Source of the DNA: a virus
Length of the DNA stretch: 31,602 bases
Reading direction: 5' to 3' (one strand)
IMG/VR virus record: IMGVR_UViG_3300026257_000010
Coordinates: 1-31,602 of that record
In this document: piece after piece, positions 1 through 7,011 of the stretch
Numbering within the stretch: position 1 is the stretch's first letter
Layout: every line of letters begins with the position of its first letter
Translations under genes and position numbers: made by a program
The notes under the pieces: model-generated
The model's database searches: none
The model's input: the letters and a program-made list of their open reading frames with translations, nothing else
What the model was told of the DNA's origin: nothing

Positions 1-20
1 ATTAGGACGAATACCTTTTG

Positions 21-28
21 TATAAATA
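21..28 (+). promoter_or_regulatory. T4-type late promoter box TATAAATA
   Basis: An exact TATAAATA match to the T4 late promoter -10 element lies upstream of the first small gene. T4 late promoters are read by host RNA polymerase carrying gp55 and gp33. The start point would fall a few bases past the box, near position 33, which argues for the downstream ATG at 71 and against an ATG at 32. Confidence 0.7.
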
Positions 29-70
29 ATAATGTCCACAACGGACATGACACACACACAGGAGAATAAA

Positions 71-301
71 ATGTCAGAAAACAAATCAGGCTTTGAAATA
101 AGAGCCGACTTACTAAACCAAGCTCAATGTATAATCGAGCAAAACCGTAATCTTAAAATCGACGCATATCACAATGCTGTCCAAAGAGCACAAGATCAAA
201 AGGATATTCCTTATCCTGAATTCCCAATGGTTAAACATATAACTGCTGAAGAAGTTATTGAAGTGGCCAGCAAACTAAACGAGTTTGTTAATCAAAAATA
301 A
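71..301 (+). CDS. Small conserved-type hypothetical protein, 76 aa
   Basis: I do not recognise this protein. The 76-residue product is soluble, has no membrane segment or signal peptide, and is mixed-charge and probably mostly helical. The ATG at 71 is preferred over one at 32 because AGGAG sits 7-11 bases upstream and the late box at 21-28 would start transcription at about 33. It is transcribed convergently with gp23, and the two genes are separated by a hairpin at 315-342. A late promoter suggests a role in assembly or lysis timing, but nothing in the residues shows a function. Confidence 0.75.
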   Translation: MSENKSGFEIRADLLNQAQCIIEQNRNLKIDAYHNAVQRAQDQKDIPYPEFPMVKHITAEEVIEVASKLNEFVNQK

Positions 302-310
302 ATTCTAGTC

Positions 311-342
311 AAAAAAACGGGCTGCCTATTGGGAGCCCGTTT
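311..342 (-). terminator. Rho-independent terminator of the gp23 transcript, possibly bidirectional
   Basis: A perfect 9-bp inverted repeat (AAACGGGCT / AGCCCGTTT, arms 315-323 and 334-342) encloses a 10-base loop. Read on the minus strand the stem is followed by seven T residues, the classic intrinsic terminator form, 30 bases beyond the gp23 stop. On the plus strand it follows the small gene and is trailed only by a short, interrupted T run, so it may stop that transcript less efficiently. Confidence 0.85.
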
Positions 343-372
343 AGAATTCCTTTCGGAAAATTAGACCTAAAA

Positions 373-1638
373 TTACATTAAGTTTGTAACTTTAACGGAT
401 CTGTAGTACTGGTTACGATCTGCAGTAAATGTGTCTGCATCCGTAGTTCCGTTTGACTGCATTACGAATGGGTTAGCGATCATGCCATATCGAGTTTTGA
501 ATCCGATTTTTGGTTGGAATGTGCTTGGGTCAATAGCCCTTACCATTTGTAGTGGGACATACGGACAATAGAATAGACCAGCGTCATAAGGGCTAGTGCC
601 TTTATAACCACAAACATAAAACTGGCTAGCAGCTCCTGTGTTTGCTGAATATGGATCTATGTAAACTCTATAACGACCGTTTAAAACACCAGCAAATGTA
701 TTACCTGTGTCATCAACATTTAAATTAGTTGATAAAGCTGGTGCATAGTCAAGTACACCTGACATTGAAAGAGCACTAGCAACATCTGATGAACAGATGA
801 TGAAGTTTCCTTTTCCACGCCTTGTGTCTTGTGCTATAACATTAGCATCACGCTCGATATTGAATAAAAGACCTTTAAATCTTTCTACTGACCACCTACC
901 GTTACTGTCAACATCTAAATCAAATGTTCCAGCTGTAGCAGTTGAGGCTGAGCCTGTTTTTGCTACTTTGTAAATAGTTCTAATAACCTCACGGTTGATT
1001 TCTGCAAGTATTTCTTGTGAAAGAATATTACTTAGTTCTGATTCCGCATCTAAACCATGAACAGCTTTTAAATCTTGAGCAAGTTCTACGGTGTACTGAG
1101 CTTTTAACGCTCTGGACTTAGCCGTAACAGTTGTCTTCTCGATTGAAAACGCCATTTCATTAAGTGTAGTTGAATCACCAAAACCTTCTGCAGTACTTGT
1201 GGATACACCTGCTCCAGTTGTGTAAGTACCGTCTACTGGATTAGCTCCAGCGTGTGTACCTGCACCTGAAAAGTCAGTGTCTGCTTCGTTAAATAAAGCT
1301 TCTGTTCCAGCTTGTGTGCTGTAATGAGACTTCATTGCGAAGATAAGGCCAGTTGGCCCAGACATAGGTTGTACGCCACAAACATCATATGCCATAAGGT
1401 TAGGCAAAGCACGTCTAACTAACGATATTAATATCGGATCATAGTTATCAACGCCAGAGCCTGTTTGGTTAGCATGTGTAGCCTCGAAAAGAGCTTCCTT
1501 CTCCTCACGGAGAGCTTTCTCTTGGTTTTCGAGTACTACTGTGGTAACAGCTTTTTTGTATGGATCATTGATCTCAGTGAGTTCAGGGTGATCTAAAACT
1601 GGTTGCCACTTCTTTTGTAGTTCTTCTGAAAGATACAT
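373..1638 (-). CDS. gp23: Major capsid protein gp23
   Basis: This is the main hexameric shell protein of the T4-like head. The 421-residue product is shorter than T4 gp23 (521 aa). The diagnostic core is visible at residues 75-105: RRALPNLMAYDVCGVQPM, followed by SGPTG. Residues 50-52 (Leu-Phe-Glu) before Ala-Thr fit the [L/I]xE prohead protease consensus, so about 52 N-terminal residues are probably removed during head maturation. The start has AAGGAG 7-12 bases upstream, and a TATAAATA late box lies at 1684-1691. It is the last gene of the block and is closed by the hairpin at 311-342. No gp24 vertex paralogue is adjacent, as I recall for marine T4-like phages. Confidence 0.97.
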   Translation of the reverse strand: MYLSEELQKKWQPVLDHPELTEINDPYKKAVTTVVLENQEKALREEKEALFEATHANQTGSGVDNYDPILISLVRRALPNLMAYDVCGVQPMSGPTGLIFAMKSHYSTQAGTEALFNEADTDFSGAGTHAGANPVDGTYTTGAGVSTSTAEGFGDSTTLNEMAFSIEKTTVTAKSRALKAQYTVELAQDLKAVHGLDAESELSNILSQEILAEINREVIRTIYKVAKTGSASTATAGTFDLDVDSNGRWSVERFKGLLFNIERDANVIAQDTRRGKGNFIICSSDVASALSMSGVLDYAPALSTNLNVDDTGNTFAGVLNGRYRVYIDPYSANTGAASQFYVCGYKGTSPYDAGLFYCPYVPLQMVRAIDPSTFQPKIGFKTRYGMIANPFVMQSNGTTDADTFTADRNQYYRSVKVTNLM

Positions 1639-1683
1639 CAGTTTCTCCTTATTTTACTTTGTTTGTTATTTCTATAACTTAAT

Positions 1684-1691
1684 TATTTATA
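1684..1691 (-). promoter_or_regulatory. Late promoter box for gp23
   Basis: TATAAATA on the minus strand (TATTTATA as printed) lies in the 59-base gap between gp22 and gp23, 46 bases before the gp23 ATG. Position and orientation fit independent strong late transcription of the most abundant virion protein. Confidence 0.8.
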
Positions 1692-1697
1692 AAAAAA

Positions 1698-3068
1698 TTA
1701 ATTTTTAACCTTATCAAACTTCGCTGCTTGAGAAATACCTTGTACATATCTGCTCATTACGGTGTTGTCTGCTAAAGTTCCTTGATCAACGCTATCTTCT
1801 AGCTTATCACTATCATCAGCTTTCGCTTTAGGAAAATAATTTTCCTTGATAACATTAAGTTTCGAAGCGTACATTTCTTCGTTGTCGAATGTTACATCTT
1901 CAACCAATCCTGCAAACTTCTCTACTTCTGTTTCAGCTAGATCGTCAACCACGGAACGGAAAACTTTTTCCTTGTGTAGTTGTTCTCTCTCTTCGCTGAT
2001 TTCAATAGACTTGTTGATTTCTTCGTCTAACTTAGATTTCAGTTCGTCTATTTGTGCCTGTTGTTCTGTTAACACATCGAATTTTTCTTCAGGAACATCA
2101 ATATAATGTTCTGTGAAAACCTGCTTCATTCCATTAATGAATGATTCAGTAATTTCGCTGCGTAGGCCAGATTCAACAGCCAACTCGTTTTCTTTGAGCC
2201 ACTGCTCTGTCACATAGGACAGATATTTGTCTACATTTTCTACGAGTTTCTCTTTTGCTTCGTCAAAAGCCTTATTGGCTTCCTCAACAAGTTCGTTTTC
2301 AATGGTTTCCATTTGTTGATTGACTCGAGCCACAACCGATGCTTCAAATAATGAAGCTGCTTGTGTTTTAAATTCTTCTGAAAGATGCTCTTCGTCGGCA
2401 AAAAGGTTAGCTATGTCCTCTTCAAAAAGTGTTTCAGTTTCAGAATCTTCTTCTGCTACTACTTCATCTTCTTCAGATTCTGCAATAACTTCTTCGTCTT
2501 CGTCTTCTTCTTCACCTTCGTTAACATATTCTGCTTCCTCTACTCCCTCTTCAGTCTCTTCTTCAGCAACGACTTCTTGGTCTTCCTCTGGAGTTTCTTC
2601 AGAATCTAGAACTTCTTGTTCTTCTTCTGCTTCTACTTCTTCGTCTTCACCAATTGGTCCTCTGTTACCTTGTGAGCTTGATTGATTAACTACTGACTTA
2701 GGATCTTCCTGGTCGTTGTAGTTAGGAGCTTTACCAGCACCCTCACCTTCTAGGCCGGGAGCCTTTGAAGCTTTAGATGATGCTGCTTTTCCTACTGGGC
2801 TTGTTAATCCACCTGTTGTATCAGAACCACTTAGGTCTTGTTGTTCAGGGTTTGGATTAGAAGAGCCTTGTAGGGGAGGTGTAGCGTCGCCAGCTTTTTT
2901 ATCTAACGGACGGTGTGCATCCGCTGAAGACGTTGGCAAATTAGCTGTTGAACTGCTACCTTGTCTAGGTGGCTGTTGATCTCCAGCGACTTGCTCGTCT
3001 ATAACTGCTACGGTATCGTCTTGCAACTTACCTTCTAACAGTTCTCTGATTTTGGATTCTACTCCCAT
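1698..3068 (-). CDS. gp22: Prohead core scaffold protein gp22
   Basis: This is the internal scaffold around which the T4-like prohead assembles; it is later degraded by gp21. Identification rests on its place between gp21 and gp23 and on the helical, highly charged C-terminal half (residues about 230-420). At 456 aa it is much longer than T4 gp22 (269 aa). The excess is N-terminal: residues 1-140 are a low-complexity Ser/Gly/Pro/Gln region, and residues 141-228 are an almost continuous Glu/Asp tract. Several [L/I]xE sequences that gp21 could cut are present. The ATG is preceded by AAGGAG, and tandem late boxes lie at 3123-3136. Antisense reading frames over the acidic tract are shadows. Confidence 0.88.
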   Translation of the reverse strand: MGVESKIRELLEGKLQDDTVAVIDEQVAGDQQPPRQGSSSTANLPTSSADAHRPLDKKAGDATPPLQGSSNPNPEQQDLSGSDTTGGLTSPVGKAASSKASKAPGLEGEGAGKAPNYNDQEDPKSVVNQSSSQGNRGPIGEDEEVEAEEEQEVLDSEETPEEDQEVVAEEETEEGVEEAEYVNEGEEEDEDEEVIAESEEDEVVAEEDSETETLFEEDIANLFADEEHLSEEFKTQAASLFEASVVARVNQQMETIENELVEEANKAFDEAKEKLVENVDKYLSYVTEQWLKENELAVESGLRSEITESFINGMKQVFTEHYIDVPEEKFDVLTEQQAQIDELKSKLDEEINKSIEISEEREQLHKEKVFRSVVDDLAETEVEKFAGLVEDVTFDNEEMYASKLNVIKENYFPKAKADDSDKLEDSVDQGTLADNTVMSRYVQGISQAAKFDKVKN

Positions 3069-3122
3069 GTTACTCTCCTTTTTTATTTAGGATTATTTAA
3101 ATTTTAATATAATCTAATAAAC

Positions 3123-3136
3123 TATTTATATTTATA
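3123..3136 (-). promoter_or_regulatory. Two overlapping late promoter boxes for gp22
   Basis: TATAAATA occurs twice on the minus strand, at 3123-3130 and 3129-3136, sharing two bases, in the 78-base gap upstream of gp22. The boxes are offset by six bases, so two start points a half-turn apart are possible. Either could serve gp22 and gp23. Confidence 0.72.
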
Positions 3137-3146
3137 AAGATTTCTA

Positions 3147-3806
3147 TTATATTTTGGACAATTTATCTAAGAAATTACTAAAAACAGCGAATTTAGCTTC
3201 TTCTAGATTTCTCTGTGAAGCACTATTAATTACTGCTTGTGACTCTTCGATGTCTTGTTCAGTCCATTTACCATTAACAAAAACCCATTCCCTTCCTTCC
3301 ATAATGCCGGATACAAAAGCGTCTGGAGCGCTAGGATCTGCAACAATATCTGCTGCTGTGGCAAGCATAAAGTCATCTTGTACTTCATTAATGCCATTCC
3401 TCTCTTTTAAAGAGCCCAATCCTCTGGAGCTTACTCCAAGCTGAGCGCCTTCGCTAATAAGTTCTTTTACAATTTTACCCATTGGTGTATCCATTATTTT
3501 GGCCTTACCAATGTAATTGCTGCCGTCTTCTCTAAGAGATGTAATCATGTGAGATACTCTGTCTAAATTAACTGTTGGGCCATCAGGGTGTCCTAATTCA
3601 CCATAAGCTCTTTTAGTTTTAACATTCTCTTCAACATATCTGTTGACTTCTCGTTGCATGATCTCTCTAGGATATACACGACCGTTTTTGTTCTTTAAAT
3701 CTGATTGTAAGAATACTCCTTCAATGAATACATTAGGTTTCTTAGGATCTTTACTTTCTTCTGTAATGTAATTGATACTTTCGTTAAACTCTTTAATAAG
3801 TCTCAT
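3147..3806 (-). CDS. gp21: Prohead core protease gp21
   Basis: This is the maturation protease that cuts gp22, gp23 and other prohead proteins at [L/I]xE sites. The 219 aa match T4 gp21 (212 aa). The N-terminal protease part contains a conserved His in GELGHP (H73) and a Ser pair in GVSSRGLG (S126/S127). These are the likely catalytic His and Ser of the T4 prohead protease family. The DIVADPSAPDAFVSGIME segment at residues 153-170 is also typical. The ATG has AAGGAG upstream. It lies between the head-associated small genes and gp22, as in T4. Confidence 0.93.
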   Translation of the reverse strand: MRLIKEFNESINYITEESKDPKKPNVFIEGVFLQSDLKNKNGRVYPREIMQREVNRYVEENVKTKRAYGELGHPDGPTVNLDRVSHMITSLREDGSNYIGKAKIMDTPMGKIVKELISEGAQLGVSSRGLGSLKERNGINEVQDDFMLATAADIVADPSAPDAFVSGIMEGREWVFVNGKWTEQDIEESQAVINSASQRNLEEAKFAVFSNFLDKLSKI

Positions 3807-3816
3807 TCTTTTCTCC

Positions 3817-4242
3817 TTAACCTAATGATCCGCCGTCATAGACAGCACCTGCGTCATCTGTGTCTAGTGGAGCATCTTGATGTTGTTGTGAACCGTAACC
3901 AGAAACTTTAGCACAATCAACTATAACAGTTCCGCCATTCCCGCCGGCTATAACTACTTCTATATCTGATGTGTTTTCTGAGTTATCGACATATCCGTAC
4001 ATATCTAATGAACCATTTTCGAGTAGTTCGTATAGTACAACGGAGTTTCGTTGAACCTTTGCACTAGCACCGCTAGACAAAGTCCAATGTAGTCCCTTAA
4101 TGTTTACTGCTGGGGAGCTTTGAGTCTCAGTAGATTTCTTTAGTGTTGTTGCTAAAGCAATTGTTCCGGTTGCTGCAGTACCCCTAACAGAAACGACACC
4201 CTGGACTTGGGTGAGTTTTAAATTGTTTACTGTGACTGCCAT
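3817..4242 (-). CDS. Beta-rich conserved phage protein in the head gene cluster, 141 aa
   Basis: The function is unknown. The product is Val/Thr/Gly-rich with alternating hydrophobic residues, so an all-beta fold is likely; it has no signal peptide or membrane helix. The C-terminal tail, after about residue 115, is Asp/Gly-rich and probably flexible. It sits 10 bases before gp21 and 12 bases after the 101-aa gene in the same transcript, where T4 carries small prohead core genes. From memory, similar proteins occur at this position in marine T4-like phages. A head decoration or minor head role would fit but is inference. AAGGAA precedes the ATG. Confidence 0.85.
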   Translation of the reverse strand: MAVTVNNLKLTQVQGVVSVRGTAATGTIALATTLKKSTETQSSPAVNIKGLHWTLSSGASAKVQRNSVVLYELLENGSLDMYGYVDNSENTSDIEVVIAGGNGGTVIVDCAKVSGYGSQQHQDAPLDTDDAGAVYDGGSLG

Positions 4243-4254
4243 TTGTTATTCCTT

Positions 4255-4560
4255 TTATTTTGGTAAGTTATACTTTTGTTTTGATTTGTGATTCATATGA
4301 GCGTTCTCTTCTAGAACTTCTACATTAGGGTCATCCACTTCAACTGTTTCTATACCGTGTTCAAACATTACTTTATACCATGCAACCTTCCCATCAACAG
4401 GTTCTGCGTGTTCACCTATGATAGTTTTGCCTTCGTTCCACTCTTTGTGGAATATTTTACTAGCACACATATGGCCTTCACCTTCTAGTGAGCCTTTAGC
4501 GACACCATCAACAGGACTCTCGGTAATTGTCCCGCCTCTGAAATCTTTAAATGTCTTCAT
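4255..4560 (-). CDS. Conserved small protein of the gp20-gp21 interval, 101 aa
   Basis: I know no defined function. The N-terminus MKTFKDFR resembles short peptides that begin many T4-like head-cluster proteins. The middle (about residues 45-75) is a compact region with GEHAEP, an Asp-Gly turn, AWYKVMFEHGIETV and an acidic strand, which suggests a small beta barrel. The C-terminus is His/Lys-rich (HMNHKSKQK). It overlaps the preceding gene by 14 bases, consistent with translational coupling, and lies where T4 has genes 67 and 68, although sequence similarity to those is not evident to me. Confidence 0.82.
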   Translation of the reverse strand: MKTFKDFRGGTITESPVDGVAKGSLEGEGHMCASKIFHKEWNEGKTIIGEHAEPVDGKVAWYKVMFEHGIETVEVDDPNVEVLEENAHMNHKSKQKYNLPK

Positions 4561-4819
4561 TCGTTTCCCCTACAGGTCTACCAGTTGTAGTATCTATATC
4601 AACAAGTGAGTCTTCTAAACTAACACCTTGTGGTTCCATATTCGGATCTACAACATGTTTATTAAAAACATCTTGTGCTTGTGATGCTTTTAGATCGTCT
4701 AGTGCCTCTCCGGCTCTAGATGCCATCTGGTCGTTAAATTTTTCTTGTGCCTCCGCAGAGTTACCTGCAAGTATATCGCTTACAAAATCATTAACTTCTT
4801 TTGTTCTATCTTCTGCCAT
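4547..4819 (-). CDS. Putative prohead core component (gp67/gp68 position), 90 aa
   Basis: This small acidic, Ala/Glu/Asp-rich helical protein follows the portal gene directly, where T4 encodes the prohead core proteins gp67 and gp68. The start is taken at the ATG at 4819 because GGAG lies seven bases upstream and the ATG falls just past the gp20 stop. A longer frame opening at 4873 would run 53 bases into gp20 and has no better ribosome site. The residues EVNDFVSDILAGNSAEAQ near the N-terminus recall the small protein after gp20 in marine T4-like phages. A core or scaffold role is inferred from position and composition. Confidence 0.75.
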   Translation of the reverse strand: MAEDRTKEVNDFVSDILAGNSAEAQEKFNDQMASRAGEALDDLKASQAQDVFNKHVVDPNMEPQGVSLEDSLVDIDTTTGRPVGETNEDI

Positions 4820-4820
4820 T

Positions 4821-6416
4821 TTATGCTCCATTATCTGGTCCAGGTACAGGGTTACCCTCTCCTGGTACTTCATTACTTATATCACCGCCACCATTCGGTG
4901 CGTCTTGTGGGACTGCACTAAGTGGCGACCATTGATACTGTCTTTGATACTGTGGCTCTGCTAGGAGTTCAGTTTCAATAGTATCTATCTCTTCATCAGT
5001 TAACATTAATACATTCTTTTGTATGTAACGCTTACTAAAAAATGTTCCTATGTAAGCAGCAAGACCGTTTAGTACTTCTACCCTACTTCGTAAAATCTCT
5101 TGTTCTTTAGATTCTGTATAGTAGGCATCAGTAGCAAATTCGTATTCTATATCATCTTTAATAGAATCCCAATCGTCTTCTGTTATAACACCTTTTAGTA
5201 AGAGCTGCGTTCTTAAAAGATCGTTTAATAAAACTGAGAACTTTCTTCTTAACTTGATGATGAATTTTGTAAACTTCATCTCGTCTCGGTTTATCTCAGC
5301 TGCTCTACCAAAGTTTAATCCAGCCTGTTGTTCTAATCTCGATACAGGAATGTTTAATGACTGATACAATTTCCTTTGAAAATATTCTACATCTTCAATC
5401 TGCCCCAGGTTTTGGCCTGCTGGCAATGTATCAATACTTGTTCCTGTTCCGCCTTCCCTTCTAGGTAACCAGAAGTCTTCCAACATAGACATGAACTTCT
5501 TATCATCTCTAATTTCACCTGTGTTAGCATCGTAAACTAACTTATTACGATATCTATCCATGATGTCTTTTAGATATTGTTCTGCCTTCATCTTCGGCAA
5601 GTTACCAACATCTACATAAAATATTCGTCTTTCAGGTGCTCTTGTTATTCTATATATAACAACAGCGTTCTCCATCATACGAAGCTGGTTTGCAGGCCTA
5701 ATAGCCTTATGTAGATACGACAATGCTATATTCTTATCGTGATCTACCAAACCACTTGGTGCGTATGCTATAGCGTCTTTTGTTATTTTTAAACCTTGTT
5801 GGTTTTCAGGAGCTACATAAGCACCTGGTTTTGTTGTTACTCCTTTATCGTTATAGATAAAGAACTCTTCAACAGATTTAACAAATAATACGCCAGTAGG
5901 ATTCTTCTCCTTCTTAACTTCACGCACTTTCCTAATTTTTCTAGGATCAATATATCTAATATCCTTAATCCCGTCTTTAGGTTGATCCATATCGATGACT
6001 TTATGAAAATACAATTTGCCATCTATGTACCATCTTCTAAAGTAATCCTGGGCTCTTTCCTTAAAGTCCATCATGTTCTTTAGTTCTTCAAATTCTTTTT
6101 GGATTGATTTCCTAACTGCTGACGACAATTCTACATCGTCTAAGTTAAGTTCGACGGGAGATTCATTCTCCAATTGTGCAATAGACTCGTTAATTATATC
6201 TTCTACGGCCGTGTCTACATCAGCCATTGCTGCTATATCACGATACCTTTTAACGAGTTCAGACTCCGTGTGGGCGACACCTTCCAAATCCATGTAAGTG
6301 CCATAATACCCACCGGCCCGGATGCTTTCTATTGCATCGTCTTGGGAAGGCGCTACAAACGACTTTTCGCCTGTAGCATCTTTCTTCCTTTTTATTTCAA
6401 ACCCAAATAAATCCAT
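4821..6416 (-). CDS. gp20: Portal vertex protein gp20
   Basis: This is the dodecameric portal at the unique head vertex, docking site for the terminase and later the neck. The 531 aa match T4 gp20 (524 aa). Recognisable segments include AGGYYGTYMDLEG (residues 34-46), the DVDTAVEDIINESI helix (about 66-79), the YFRRWYIDGKLYFHKVID stretch (about 124-141) followed by DIRYIDPRKIRK, and PRREGGTGTSIDTLPAGQNL further on, all hallmarks of T4-like portals. The last 30 residues are Pro/Gly/Asn-rich and likely disordered. It shares a transcript with gp19 and the small prohead genes. A GGGAT sequence precedes the ATG. Confidence 0.96.
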   Translation of the reverse strand: MDLFGFEIKRKKDATGEKSFVAPSQDDAIESIRAGGYYGTYMDLEGVAHTESELVKRYRDIAAMADVDTAVEDIINESIAQLENESPVELNLDDVELSSAVRKSIQKEFEELKNMMDFKERAQDYFRRWYIDGKLYFHKVIDMDQPKDGIKDIRYIDPRKIRKVREVKKEKNPTGVLFVKSVEEFFIYNDKGVTTKPGAYVAPENQQGLKITKDAIAYAPSGLVDHDKNIALSYLHKAIRPANQLRMMENAVVIYRITRAPERRIFYVDVGNLPKMKAEQYLKDIMDRYRNKLVYDANTGEIRDDKKFMSMLEDFWLPRREGGTGTSIDTLPAGQNLGQIEDVEYFQRKLYQSLNIPVSRLEQQAGLNFGRAAEINRDEMKFTKFIIKLRRKFSVLLNDLLRTQLLLKGVITEDDWDSIKDDIEYEFATDAYYTESKEQEILRSRVEVLNGLAAYIGTFFSKRYIQKNVLMLTDEEIDTIETELLAEPQYQRQYQWSPLSAVPQDAPNGGGDISNEVPGEGNPVPGPDNGA

Positions 6417-6459
6417 AATTATTTTATCCCGTTTCTTTGTATGCCCTTAAGCATTAAAG

Positions 6460-6972
6460 TTATGAGGCTTTTGCGTTAGTGTAATGTTGATACTGGAATG
6501 TTACCGTAAACTCTTCAATAATATCGTTCTGTGCATATTGTAATGCTATTTCTGACATATTGATTGGGAAAGCTTGAATGAGTGAGTATGTTTGGATTAC
6601 TGCATCGTTCCTATCTAGGTGTTCGACAGTCAGATCCGTTTGATACGATTCCCATTCTACTTCTCCCCCGTTATCTTGTTTATTATTAATCTTCTCCATC
6701 CAATCCTCGAACCTAGTTCGAAGGCTGAATTTTGCATCGTTAATAATGGTAATAGTCCATGGATCAAAAATTCTTTCTCCAGCAAATTTAACTTCCCTGC
6801 CTCTGTATTGAGTTATTACAGGGTTAACTGTAGAAGCTGGAATTGCTGCGCCAGTAACCAATAATTGTTCGTCGGCATTAGAACCGCCGTCTGGGAAGAG
6901 AAGTCCTACCTTAAATTGGTTAGGACGAGCTCCACCTTGTTTCAGTGCTGTTTTAAATTGATTTACATCCAT
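6460..6972 (-). CDS. gp19: Tail tube protein gp19
   Basis: This protein stacks as hexamers to form the rigid inner tube of the contractile tail. The 170 aa match T4 gp19 (163 aa). The order of features fits: N-terminal DVNQFKTAL and FKVGLLFP, AAIPASTV and GREVKFAGERIFDPWTITI in the middle, and a C-terminal EFTVTFQYQHY strand. AGGAG precedes the ATG, and a late box at 7002-7009 lies 30 bases upstream. It sits between sheath gp18 and portal gp20, as in T4. Confidence 0.96.
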   Translation of the reverse strand: MDVNQFKTALKQGGARPNQFKVGLLFPDGGSNADEQLLVTGAAIPASTVNPVITQYRGREVKFAGERIFDPWTITIINDAKFSLRTRFEDWMEKINNKQDNGGEVEWESYQTDLTVEHLDRNDAVIQTYSLIQAFPINMSEIALQYAQNDIIEEFTVTFQYQHYTNAKAS

Positions 6973-7001
6973 TATAGTCTCCTATTCCTATTGTTTAATG
7001 T

Positions 7002-7009
7002 TATTTATA
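7002..7009 (-). promoter_or_regulatory. Late promoter box for gp19 (and gp20)
   Basis: TATAAATA on the minus strand lies in the 39-base gap between gp18 and gp19, 30 bases before the gp19 ATG. It would let tail tube and portal be transcribed separately from sheath. Confidence 0.78.
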
Positions 7010-7011
7010 AG

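Noticed and set aside
2320-2685. Plus-strand open frames over the acidic tract of gp22 giving Ser-rich or Phe-rich proteins.
   Set aside because: They are antisense shadows of GAA/GAG-rich codons, with no ribosome site and no sensible composition; gp22 explains the region.
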